Source of the DNA: CAVYUC01 sp963783085
GTDB lineage: Bacteria > Bacteroidota > Bacteroidia > Bacteroidales > Prolixibacteraceae
Assembly (NCBI GenBank): GCA_963783085.1
Contig: CAWAMJ010000020.1
Location: forward strand, 868,001 to 932,000
Length of the DNA stretch: 64,000 nt
Reading direction: 5' to 3'
A program made the translations under genes and the position numbers. The notes under the pieces were generated by a model that worked only from the letters and a program-made list of their open reading frames with translations, did no database searches and had not been told where the DNA came from. Shown piece after piece: positions 18,217 through 28,062 of the stretch (positions are counted from its first letter, which is position 1; each line of letters opens with the position of its first letter).

Positions 18217-19563
18217 ATGCAATTGAGTACAATTCAAATTTTAACCACCATTAATTCAGGAATTAGTTTAATAATGGGATTTTACATGTTGTTATTGCGC
18301 AAAACAACAACCGGAAACGGAACGGGATTTTGGGCATCCGGAAGCCTTGTAATTGGTTTCGCCCTGTTGTTACGATTAATTCCACCTTACAGCGGATATT
18401 TTTCGATGGTTGCCCCGGGCGTGCTGGTAACCTCAGGATTGTATTTATACCTGGCCGGAATCTGGAATTTTAAGAAGCAAAAAATTCACTACCCGATAAT
18501 CATTGGTATTCCGGTTGCCGATTTCCTGCAGTCGCTGGTATTCTTTTTTGTGTTTCATTCATTTCGGTTGCAGCTTGCTATACATGTTTTATTTCTTTCG
18601 GTTTATTGCGTTATTGCCATTATCGAAATGTTTAATTTATCGCCTGAACAAAATTTCCTGAAACCTTTATTCCGCGTTAATGCCTTTTCATTTTTTATTT
18701 TCTTTTTGTTACTGGTGGTTAATTTGGCAGCGGTTTGGCTAAATGAGTCAATTAATCCGCATCAACTAAGCGATTCAGGAATTATATTACACATCATATC
18801 AGGATTTGTGATGATTGCGCTCACCTTTGGCTTTTTATCTGCTGTGAATATGCAACTCTCCAACGACCTGCGGAACCAGTTAAAGTCGAGAAACCGTTTT
18901 TTCTCCATAATTGCGCACGATTTAAGGGGGCCGGTTGGAAACATTATGAACGTTTTGGATTTGCTGGAGAACGAACCCGAACTGACCGAAACTGACCGAA
19001 ACGAATTCATGAGAACGATTAATACGCTTAGTCAGTCTACTTATCACCTGTTGCTGAACCTGCTTGAATGGGCGTCGAAATCAAAAGACCTTGGCAAATT
19101 TGAAACCGGGATTTTAAACCTCAACCAGATTGTTTCAGAAAACCTCTGTTTCTTTAAAAGTTCGGCTGCCGTAAAATCCATCGATGTGGAATTTAACCGG
19201 GGAAACGGTATTTCTTTGGATGGAAATAAAAACATGCTGCAAACGATTATTCGAAACCTGGTTTCCAATGCTGTAAAATTTACACCCGAAAAAGGACGCA
19301 TCTCAATCAGTACAACGAACACAGGCGATAAAATCAGGTTGCAAATTACCGACACCGGCCTTGGAATGGACGAAAAAACACTGCAATCGCTCCATCGGTT
19401 TGAACAAGGACAAACTACACAGGGAACCAACGGTGAAGCGGGATCTGGCCTGGGGCTTGCGCTGTGCAATGAGTTTGTTGGTTATCATAACGGAACGCTT
19501 CGCTTCGAAAGCAATCCGGGCAAAGGCACAACAGCCACCCTGGAATTCCGGCGGGCAATATAA
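18217..19563 (+). CDS. membrane sensor histidine kinase
   Basis: 448 aa. Seven hydrophobic segments in residues 1-215 form a 7TM-like sensor, followed by HisKA with FFSIIAHDLRGPVGNIM (His near 233) and a complete HATPase: NLVSNAVKFTP (N box), DTGLGM (G1), GSGLGLALC (G2). It should autophosphorylate; no response regulator lies beside it. It is the intact member of a tandem duplicate; the second copy at 20644 is broken. The first codons follow a stretch that is a worn version of the vsr upstream region. Confidence 0.9.
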   Translation: MQLSTIQILTTINSGISLIMGFYMLLLRKTTTGNGTGFWASGSLVIGFALLLRLIPPYSGYFSMVAPGVLVTSGLYLYLAGIWNFKKQKIHYPIIIGIPVADFLQSLVFFFVFHSFRLQLAIHVLFLSVYCVIAIIEMFNLSPEQNFLKPLFRVNAFSFFIFFLLLVVNLAAVWLNESINPHQLSDSGIILHIISGFVMIALTFGFLSAVNMQLSNDLRNQLKSRNRFFSIIAHDLRGPVGNIMNVLDLLENEPELTETDRNEFMRTINTLSQSTYHLLLNLLEWASKSKDLGKFETGILNLNQIVSENLCFFKSSAAVKSIDVEFNRGNGISLDGNKNMLQTIIRNLVSNAVKFTPEKGRISISTTNTGDKIRLQITDTGLGMDEKTLQSLHRFEQGQTTQGTNGEAGSGLGLALCNEFVGYHNGTLRFESNPGKGTTATLEFRRAI

Positions 19564-19900
19564 AATCATGCATTTTATGATTCTTTTCCGTAAACATGCA
19601 AATCCGTCGGATTTGTTTTTTGCAGCTTTATCCTGTATTGTTACCCCCACAACTGCGCGGTTCCGGCTGTTGATTATTCCACAATACCAAAAAAATTGTG
19701 CGGTAACGGGAGATGAGAAAAGAGAATTCCTTTTTTTGCCGCAGCAAGATTTCCTTCCTAACCCGGAACCCGGAACCCGGAACCCGGAACCCGGAACCCG
19801 GAACCCGGAACCCGGAACCCGGAACCCGGAACCCGGAACCCGGAACTTCTTTAAACTTTAAACTTTAAACTCCCTGGTTTTATGTTGTAAATTTGCCGGT
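19564..19900. repeat. intergenic with CCCGGAA heptamer array (19760-19846)
   Basis: About 12 perfect tandem copies of the 7-mer CCCGGAA, then two to three copies of another 7-mer, CTTTAAA. The last bases hold a TAAATTTG -7 element (19888-19895) for the vsr fragment. No protein function: reading frames through the array only give a monotonous 7-residue repeat. The same array follows the second kinase copy at 22188-22280. Confidence 0.85.
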
Positions 19901-20013
19901 ATGGATGTGCACGATAAACATACCCGCTCGTTTAACATGAGCCGCATAAAAGGCAAAAACACAAAGCCCGAAATGCTGGTGCGGAAGTTTTTGTTTGCCC
20001 ACGGATTCAGCAG
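19901..20013 (+). pseudogene. vsr: vsr 5' fragment, unit 1, first copy
   Basis: The first ~37 residues match the start of Vsr very-short-patch mismatch endonucleases (RSFNMSRIKGKNTKPEML, then VRKFLFAHGF), after which the frame runs into the R repeat and stops within about 12 codons. Vsr nicks 5' of T in T:G mismatches made by deaminated 5-methylcytosine; all catalytic residues lie in the missing part, so this is non-functional. A TAAATTTG element ends 5 nt before the ATG. Confidence 0.85.
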
Positions 20014-20102
20014 TAATTTACGATTGAGCAGGTGGACTTAGAGCCACCAGCTCAACTTCCGTGCGTTCACCTGCTGACTTTAAGTTCAGCTGGTGAATTG
20101 CA
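20014..20102. repeat. R repeat, short copy B
   Basis: Only the first ~85 bp of R, with the interleaved AGCAGGTG/CACCTGCT and CCACCAGCT/AGCTGGTG arms. It interrupts vsr after the codons for HGF and is followed directly by the vsr promoter and a second vsr start. Confidence 0.85.
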
Positions 20103-20110
20103 TTCCCGCT

Positions 20111-20142
20111 TTTGCCGTTTCCCTTTTTCCTTTTTACTTTCG
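20111..20142 (+). promoter_or_regulatory. vsr promoter
   Basis: TTTG at 20111-20114 and TACTTTCG at 20135-20142, 20 bp apart, fit the Bacteroidota -33/-7 arrangement (TTTG, then TAnnTTTG with one mismatch). The ATG follows 4 nt later at 20147, so the message would be almost leaderless. The same sequence precedes the vsr copy at 22581. Confidence 0.55.
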
Positions 20143-20146
20143 CGCT

Positions 20147-20262
20147 ATGGCCGACGTACACGATAAACATACCCGCTCGTTTAATATGAGCCGCATAAAA
20201 GGCAAAAACACCAAACCCGAAATGCTGGTGCGGAAGTTTTTGTTTGCCCACGGATTTAGCAG
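20147..20262 (+). pseudogene. vsr: vsr 5' fragment, unit 1, second copy
   Basis: Same N-terminal Vsr segment (starting MADVHDKHTRSF) as at 19901 but with the native-looking promoter. It is interrupted at the identical codon by a full R copy. Non-functional: the PGKPDIV catalytic segment is missing. Confidence 0.85.
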
Positions 20263-20530
20263 TAATTTACGATTGAGCAGGTGGACTTAGAGCCACCAGC
20301 TCAACTTCCGTGCGTTCACCTGCTGACTTTAAGTTCAGCTGGTGAATTGCATGCACAATTCCATTCCCGATACCGGCGGCCCGCCTCCCGGAGGGCAGGC
20401 GTCGCATGTTTATAGAATCATCAAAGTTCACAAGACATTCGACTCCGCCGGAGTCGCACATCCCGGTTTTTCGGGGTCTGCGTGGAAAAAAATTAGCCAA
20501 AACTCATAGCACCTCAAAATAATATTTAGC
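20263..20530. repeat. R repeat, full copy C (empty ISNCY site)
   Basis: Full R copy, about 96% like copy A by eye, with all hairpins. The terminal ATATTTAG continues directly into the region upstream of the kinase copy, showing the sequence before the insertion of the ISNCY-type element in copy A. Confidence 0.85.
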
Positions 20531-20643
20531 ATCCCGCTTTTGTCCGCTCTTTCCCTTTTTCGGTTGGAAATTGTTTTTACTTTCGTGCTAATTTTGGCCG
20601 ACTGTGCACGATAAAAAAGTCACCCGGTTTGAAAACTTAAACC

Positions 20644-21990
20644 ATGCAATTGAGTACAATTCAAATTTTAACCACCATTAATTCAGGAATTAGTTTAATA
20701 ATGGGATTTTACATGTTGTTATTGCGCAAAACAACAACCGGAAACGGAACAGGATTTTGGGCATCCGGAAGCCTTGTAATTTGTTTCGCCCGTTGTTACG
20801 ATTAATTCCACCTTACAGCGGATAATTTTCAATGGGTTACCCCGGGCGTGCTGGTAACCTCAGGATTGTATTTATACCTGAGAGGAATCTGAAATTTTAA
20901 GAAGCAAAAAATTCACTACCCGATAATCATTGGTATTCCGGTTGCCGATTTGCTGCAGTCGCTGGTATTCTTTTTTGTGTTTCATTCATTTCGGTTGCAG
21001 CTTGCTATACATGTTTTATTTCTTTCGGTTTATTGCGTTATTGCCATTATCGAAATGTTTAATTTATCGCCTGAACAAAATTTCCTGAAACCTTTATTCC
21101 GCGTTAATGCCTTTTCATTTTTTATTTTCTTTTTGTTACTGGTGGTTAATTTGGCAGTGGTTTGGCTAAATGAGTCAATTAATCCGCATCAACTAAGCGA
21201 TTCAGGAATTATATTACACATCATATCAGGATTTGTGATGATTGCGCTCACCTTTGGCTTTTTATCTGCTGTGAATATGCAACTCTCCAACGACCTGCGG
21301 AACCAGTTAAAGTCGAGAAACCGCTTTTTCACCATAATTGCGCACGATTTAAGGGGGCCGGTTGGAAACATTATGAACGTTTTGGATTTGCTGGAGAACG
21401 AACCCGAACTGACCGAAAATGACCGAAACGAATTCATGAGAACGATTAATACGCTTAGTCAGTCTACTTATCACCTGTTGCTGAACCTGCTTGAATGGGC
21501 GTCGAAATCAAAAGACCTTGGCAAATTTGAAACCGGGATTTTAAACCTCAACCAGATTGTTTCAGAAAACCTCAGTTTCTTTAAAAGTTCGGCTGCCGTA
21601 AAATCCATCGATGTGGAATTTAACCGGGGGAACGGTATTTCTTTGGATGGAAATAAAAACATGCTGCAAACGATTATTCGAAACCTGGTTTCCAATGCTG
21701 TAAAATTTACACCGAAAAAGGACGCATCTCAATCAGTACAACGAACACAGGCGATAAAATCAGGTTGCAAATTACCGACACCGGCCTTGGAATGGACGAA
21801 AAAAACACTGCAATCGCTCCATCGGTTTGAACAAGGACGAACTAGACAGGGAACCAATGGTGAAGCGGGATCTGGCCTGGGGCTTGCGCTGTGCAATGAG
21901 TTTGTTGGTTATCATAACGGAACGCTTCGCTTCGAAAGCAATCCGGGCAAAGGCACAACAGCCACCCTGGAATTCCGGCGGGCAATATAA
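20644..21990 (+). pseudogene. sensor histidine kinase, decayed duplicate
   Basis: Nearly identical to the kinase at 18217 (offset 2427 bp) but broken: single-base loss near 20790 and gain near 20834, TGG to TGA nonsense at 20890-20892, a base lost near 21712 and gained near 21800. The last pair scrambles about 30 residues around the G1 box of the ATPase domain, which removes nucleotide binding. A 346-residue frame from 20950 remains open but cannot be a working kinase. Confidence 0.9.
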
Positions 21991-22187
21991 AAATCATGCT
22001 TTTTATGATTCTTTTCCGTAAACATGCAAATCCGTCGGATTTGTTTTTTGCAGCTTTATCCTGTATTGTTACCCCCACAACTGCGCGGTTCCGGCTGTTG
22101 ATTATTCCACAACACCAAAAGAATTGTGCAGTAACGGGAGATAGAAAAGAGAATTCCTTTTTTTGCCGCAGCAAGATTTCCTTCCTA

Positions 22188-22280
22188 AACCCGGAACCCG
22201 GAACCCGGAACCCGGAACCCGGAACCCGGAACCCGGAACCCGGAACCCGGAACCCGGAACCTGAATCGGGAACCCGGAAC
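22188..22280. repeat. CCCGGAA heptamer array, second copy
   Basis: About 13 units of CCCGGAA, with one degenerate unit (CTGAATCGGG) near the end, then CTTTAAA repeats. It belongs to the second duplication unit. Confidence 0.85.
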
Positions 22281-22334
22281 TTCTTTAAACTTTAAACTTT
22301 AAACTCCCTGGTTTGATGTTGTAAATTTGCCGGT

Positions 22335-22447
22335 ATGGATGTGCACGATAAACATACCCGTTCGTTTAACATGAGCCGCATAAAAGGCAAAAACACCAAA
22401 CCTGAAATGCTGGTGCGGAAGTTTTTGTTTGCCCACGGATTTAGCAG
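22335..22447 (+). pseudogene. vsr: vsr 5' fragment, unit 2, first copy
   Basis: Equivalent of the fragment at 19901, with TAAATTTG at 22322-22329 ending 5 nt before the ATG. It runs into R copy D at the same codon. Confidence 0.85.
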
Positions 22448-22535
22448 TAATTTACGATTGAGCAGGTGGACCTAGAGCCACCAGCTCAACTTCCGTGCGT
22501 TCACCTGCTGACTTTAAGTTCAGCTGGTGAATTGT
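22448..22535. repeat. R repeat, short copy D
   Basis: Short form of R, like copy B, between two vsr starts of unit 2. Interleaved inverted-repeat arms are conserved. Confidence 0.85.
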
Positions 22536-22580
22536 ATTCCCGCTTTTGCCGTTTCCCTTTTTCCTTTTTACTTTCGCGCT

Positions 22581-22801
22581 ATGGCCGACGTACACGATAA
22601 ACATACCCGCTCGTATAACATGAGCCGCATAAAAGGAAAAAACACAAACCTGAAATGCTGGTGCGGAAGTTTTTGTTTGCCCACGGTTTTCGTTACCGGC
22701 TGAATGTGAAATCCCTCCCCGGAAAACCCGATATTGTTTTACCAAAATACAAAACCGTAATTTTTGTAAACGGCTGTTTCTGGCACGGACATAAAGGCTG
22801 A
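22581..22801 (+). pseudogene. vsr: vsr, frameshifted and 3'-truncated
   Basis: The only copy that runs past the R insertion point: FRYRLNVKSLPGKPDIVLP and the VIFVNGCFWHGH motif follow, so the catalytic Asp and first His of Vsr are encoded. A base is missing after AACACAAA (compare other copies), shifting the first third out of frame, and the gene stops after HGHKG, about half of the usual ~140 residues. Non-functional. It marks the edge of the dnd island. Confidence 0.85.
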
Positions 22802-22960
22802 CATTAAACATTGAACCTGGAACTGAATTAACAAATAATTTACTTAATTATTTAGTCGTTCTCAATATTAACAATTAATGTAGTAAATTTAGAGATTTGT
22901 AATATGAAGTAAAGTTTTTTGATATTTTCACAATTAATTTCGCATTATACAGCAAACACT

Positions 22961-24315
22961 ATGTATTTGAAAACAAACGATAAAATCGATTATATTATTA
23001 ATGAGATAGTTGACCAATATACTTATGCCGATCAATAGGAAAGACCTTGGATAATTGGATTTAGTGGAGGAAAAGATTCTACAGTTTTATTAACATTAGT
23101 TTGGAGAGCTTTATTAAGAGTTAGAAGAAATGCCTTATCCATTTCAATTAAGAAGACCTGTTTATGTTGTTTGCAATGATACAATGGTTGAAAATCCAGT
23201 TATTACAGAATAAGTAACGATGATATTAGAAAAAATTGAAAATGAAGCTAACGAATCAAAATTTACCAATTTTTAGTCAAAAAACTATTCCCAAATTAGA
23301 ATCTTCATTTTGGGTAAATGTAATCGGAAAAGGATATCCGGTACCAAATAATGCTTTCCGATGGTGTACAGATAAATTGAAAATAAGACCAACTTCACAT
23401 TTTATCAGCGAACAAGTTGAATGAAAATGGTGAAGCTATAATATTAATTGGAGTAAGAAGTTCAGAAAGTTCATCACGAGAACGTAACTATGAAAAGACA
23501 TGAAATAAAAGGTAAAACGATTATCAAAACATCCAAACGATCCTAATACATTTATGTTATTCACCAATTAAGGATTTAATGTTAGAAGAAGTATGGGGTA
23601 TAATTCATAAATGAATTCCCTTCTCCTTGGGGATTAGATAATTCAAAATTATTTTCAAATATATACAAATGCAAGTGCTGATGATTATGAATGTCCAACT
23701 GTTAGTTACTGATAAAAACCATACTTCATGTGGACAAAGTCGATTTGGTTGTTGGACTTGTACTGTAGTTAAAAAAGATAAATCCATGTCTGCACTTATT
23801 AAAAATGGATTTGGCTGGCTAAGCCCATTGCTGGAGCTTAGACAAAGTATGATGGATGAACGAAATAAGTCAGAAAATAGGAAAACAACGAGAAGAAATG
23901 GTTAACCTGCAGTCAAAGGAATGGGGACAATGAAAGATAAATATAAAAGAGAATTCGTTAGAACAATTACTTAGAACACAAAAAGAAATTCAAAAAAACA
24001 AGCCTCATATTGAGCTAATTACAAATCAAGAATTAATTGCAATACAATCTGCATGGTATAGAGATTTAATATTTAAACAATTGGTTTCTGAATTATACAA
24101 TAAGCTATACGACACTGATATTGATATGGAAAAACAAAATGAAAATTCAAAAAGAAATTAATCTTTTGAAAACAGTTTGCAACGGAAGTCCAAGAGATTT
24201 CAATTTAATTAAAGAACTACTTGTATTGCAAAAAAACAAATCGTTACTAAATAGAAAGCGCGGATTAAAAGATGATATGGAACGCGTTATAGAAAAGTAC
24301 CTAAACTATAATTAA
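22961..24315 (+). pseudogene. dndC: dndC, DNA phosphorothioation sulfurtransferase, decayed
   Basis: Translated in pieces this is DndC, the PAPS-reductase-like ATPase that provides sulfur for backbone phosphorothioation: the P-loop GFSGGKDSTVLL (about 23059), RPVYVVCNDTMVENP, FWVNVIGKGYPVPNNAF followed by RWCTDKLKI, IGVRSSES, and the Fe-S cysteine region SCGQSRFGCWTCTVVKKDKS, then PLLELRQSM. It is broken by an in-frame TAG at codon 26, a TAA in ITE*VTM and about eight single-base shifts. The last 64 codons (24121-24315) are intact. AT-rich compared with flanking DNA. First gene of a dndCDE-like order; dndA is absent, as in many systems that use the host cysteine desulfurase. Confidence 0.85.
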
Positions 24316-24318
24316 ACA

Positions 24319-26438
24319 ATGTTTATTAAAGAAATCGAAATTAATAATTTCAGGATTTACAAAGGACGAAATCATATTTCTATATTACCTGAAGAAGTAG
24401 AAGAAAACATTATTGTTATAAGTGGTAAAAATGGATTTGGAAAGACGACATTTCTGATGTCATTAGTCTGGTGCCTCTACGGCAAAAATATGATTCAAGT
24501 GGATGAAATTTATGCTAAGGAAATAAAAGACAAAAAAAATTATGCCAATTATATTGCAGGTAGTTTAAATAGAAAAGCTGGAGAAGAAGGACAAAACTAA
24601 ATTTTCAGTTTCAATCACTTTCACCGATGTTAAAATCCCTGAGATTAATTGCCGGGAGGTGAAAATTACAAGAACGTATGATGTTGTTACAAGTACAGCA
24701 GATTCAGTTGAAGTTTTGATTGATGGTTACAAAAATCAAATAACAGATGATCTTTCAAATGATAATCAAAGCGGGGAAGAAATTTTCATACGTGATTTAT
24801 TTCACCAATTAAATAGCGAAATTTTTCCTCTTTGATGCTGAAAAGATAGTTTCTTTGGCAGAGGTCAATTCTTCTGCACAAAGGAAACAACTCAGTAATG
24901 CTTATTCTGAGGTTCTTGGTATTCAAAAATATGAAGATCTGAAATCTACATTGGAGTTAAAGCAAGATGATTATCGCCGTAAATCAGCTACACCTGAAGA
25001 AAAGAAAGAATTAAATACTTTGAGCGCTGCAATTGAAAATGATACCTTAAGCATTGAAGGATACGATAAAGATATTATTGAATTGAAGAAAAGCGAAATT
25101 ATAAACAGAAACAGGCAAAAGAGATAAGCAAAAACTAATTCGGAAGGAGAAAAAATGACTCTTGAAGAATTAAATTCATTGAAAGAAGAAAAAGATGAAA
25201 TCGAAAAACAAAAAGAATCGCTTCAAGATAAACTGAAAGAGTATTTTGATATAATTCCATTTGGACTTGCTGGTGATACGTTAATAGGTGTAGTGGAACA
25301 ATTAAAGTTGGAAAAATCAATTCATGAACAAAGTTACCAAAAAGAAGAGCTTAATGAGAAAACTGAAAACATCCTTATGGATTTCTCGAACGTGAACGTA
25401 CCAATAGAGATTTGATTTTTAAACCTGATATCCGGAATTTTTATGAGGCACAAATTAAAACTTTAATTAAAAAATATTTTTTCTCTGACATAGCTGATGT
25501 CCCTTCTGATTTTAAACTTTTACATGATTTTTCTGATGCTCAGATAAATGAATTTAATCAATTGATTGATACAGTAAAGCATTCCTTCAAAGATGAATTT
25601 TCGCGTGTAATTCAAAATAGCATTTTTAAATAATCAAAGCGATTCTATTACTAGAAAAATACAAGCTGCTGAGAAAAGTGCCGAAGATGAATTCATTGCC
25701 AGTTTAAGAAGGCAGAAAGAAAAATTGGGAAGTGAAATTACTCTTTTGAGTGCTGATATTAATATTCTCAATCAGAAAATTGGAGGAGCAATAAACGATC
25801 GGAAGGCTAATAGGCAAAAACAAGAAACACTTCGTAAGAAAATAGATGAGGCTAGTCAATACAAAGACAAAGAAGCTCAAACAAAAAAAACAATAAGTCA
25901 ACTTCAAGAATTTATTGTAAAGTTCAAAGAGCAAAAGAAAAAATCTTTGGAGGAGAAAATCTTAATTGGATTGCAAACTTTAATGCATAAGAAGAATTTT
26001 ATTACTAAGGTAGAAGTCGATATAAGTATGTCAGGAGACGATATCGATATTATTTTATATGATAGTAGGAATCTTAAAATTGACAAAGGTTCATTGTCTA
26101 TGGGAGAACGACAAATGTATGCATCTGCACTTTTGCATGCTTTGGTTGATGAATCTGATATCGAATTTCCGGTTTTTATTGATAGCCCAATGCAAAAGTT
26201 TGATGAAGAACACGCAAAAAATATTATTAAATATTTTTATCCATCAGTATCAAAACAAGTTGTTATTTTTCCTCTAATTAATAAAGAATTAACAGCTAAT
26301 GAATTCAACCTGCTTCAACCAAAGGTTTGTAAGTCATTCTTAATAAACAACCTTTCTATGGACGAATCAGAATTTATTCCTATTAAGCCAAGTAAATTTT
26401 TGGATACATACAACCAATATTATAATGCTAATAATTAA
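24319..26438 (+). pseudogene. dndD: dndD, SMC-like ATPase of DNA phosphorothioation, decayed
   Basis: Starts 3 bp after dndC with MFIKEIEINNFRIYKGRN and Walker A GKNGFGKTT (residues ~36-44). Broken near 24595, 24833, 25127, 25413 and 25633. In between: the FFDAEKIVSLAEV motif typical of DndD, a long coiled coil, and a C-terminal ABC-type end with LSMGERQMYASALLHAL and FPVFIDSPMQKFDEEHAKN (Walker B), IFPLINKE. DndD couples ATP hydrolysis to DNA nicking/opening during modification. Total length ~700 residues after frame repair, the usual size. Confidence 0.85.
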
Positions 26439-28013
26439 TATAAGTACATCAGAGAAAAATAAGGAAGTAGTACAGCAGCTTACAAGAAAACTTCCAATGG
26501 CACAAAAGAAAATGTAATTGCTCGCATAGCATTGGGATATTCATTACAAAGCGGGAAAAAATTTACGGAGCAAGAATTTGGTAAAGAAGGGTATGATTCA
26601 AAAGGGAAAGAGTATAACAATTGACAGACTTTTTGATGCCAAGCACCGGGATTTTTATTTCTTTATTCTAATATTAGTTGGTAATTTTAGGGGAAAAATA
26701 ATTACCTAGAATATGCCTAATAGACCATGGTCAAAGGCAATATTTGAAGAAACTAATTTTGGTTTTCGATTTTTACTAATCTATAAAAATTCCATTTGGG
26801 AAATTTCACTAGATGCTGTTACAAATCGTAACCAAAATATTGATAAAAGCTTTTTTAAGGGCCTTTAAAAAGTGGAAGTTGGAAAAGAAATCGAGGATGA
26901 CAAGCCGATTGAGCTTGTATTTAATGACACTTTTAAATATAATAATTGCCACATTGCGGTTGCTGGCAACACAGGAATTTGGTAAAACACAATTTGCGTT
27001 AGAATTGCTTTCTCAGGTTTCTGAACTATCAAATGGACAGGTCAATTTTATATATCTAGACTTTAAAGGCCTAAAGCAAGATGATATAAAAGTTATGCAA
27101 CCTTTTTTTAATGCCACTCATGCAGAGTTTGTTGATGTTCCTAATAACAAGTTTCCGGTAAATCCTTTAACTTTTATTGATAATGTAAATGAGGTTGATA
27201 GAAATATAGGGCATAGACAAATTTGTTGATATTATTTGTAAATATTCAAATATTGGTACTCGACAAAGATCATTCTTACGCCAAGCAACAACCGAGGCAT
27301 TTTACGAACAAAAAGGTGGAGCTTATCCAGGTTTAACTGTTATTAACGAAAGGCTGCAAGAAATCTATGACAAGAGAGATACATTAACTGAAGTAATTGA
27401 TGACTTAAGCCGGTACAAGATTTTTGAAGAAGATCCAAAAAATCAATTGAACTTCCTAACTCGTAACACTTATCTATCGTTATCCGGTGACCTTTCAAAT
27501 TCATTAAGGTTTACATCGTTGTTTTTAATTATTAATTACATCTATAATACATTTATGAATATGGAGAATACTCCGGTTGAAAATAATTCAAAGGGTATTC
27601 GGTATGTGGTTTTAATTGATGAGGCACATGTAATTTTTAAAGAAAAAAAATATCAAGACATTCTGGAAAAAATGTTGCGTGAGATTCGTTCAAAAGGCGT
27701 TTCTGTGGTATTGCTATCGCAAGGAATTGAAGAATACAATCAAAAAGACTTTGATTTCTCAAGTATGTGCGAGATTGCCTTCTTACTGGATATAAAAGAT
27801 AAAAATAACGTGAAATTAATGGAGAAGTTTATGGGCTTGTCTCAGTCCGAAGGTGTGAAAATTTCCCGAAGCATGGAAAAAATTAAGAAAGGACAAGCTA
27901 TTACTAATATTAAAGAATTCAAAAAGGTGAATTATTTGAGTTGCTAATTTGGAAAACGTAATACTAATGCCTTTCAAATGCGCTTGATCAATTTTGCAAG
28001 TGTAGATCCTTAA
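26425..28013 (+). pseudogene. dndE: dndE fused to a HerA-like ATPase, decayed
   Basis: The first ~75 residues are DndE-like: STSEKNKEVVQQLTRKL, then (after a one-base shift near 26508) NVIARIALGYSLQSGKKFTE, SKGKEY and LFDAKHRDFYFF. Without an intervening start codon the sequence continues (IDHG.., NSIWEISLDAVTNRNQN) into a HerA/FtsK-type ATPase: Walker A GNTGIGKTQFALELL, split by one extra T at about 26983, and Walker B YVVLIDEAHVIF near 27610, plus LRFTSLFLIINYI and LLSQGIEEYN. DndE binds nicked DNA; HerA motors translocate dsDNA. It overlaps dndD by 14 bp. A fusion is inferred; two adjacent genes with a lost stop/start is the alternative. The end is uncertain (28013 or 27961). Confidence 0.75.
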
Positions 28014-28062
28014 TCATCAAAATCGTGGTGTTAAAGGATTGGTTGGATAAAGGTTTTGGGAA

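Larger units (their letters stand above)
16004..22801. repeat. tandem segmental duplication, ~2.42-kb unit
   Basis: Unit 1 (16004-20262, less the ISNCY element) and unit 2 (20263 to about 22801) share the order R, worn vsr-like leader, histidine kinase, heptamer array, vsr start, short R, vsr start. Offsets of the R start (2418 after removing the IS and its target duplication) and of the kinase (2427) agree. The last vsr of unit 2 continues into unbroken vsr sequence, so unit 2 retains the original right border. Confidence 0.85.

Noticed and set aside
19361..19861. 166-codon frame through the heptamer array
   Set aside because: Overlaps the kinase 3' end in another frame and ends in a 7-residue repeat dictated by the DNA repeat.
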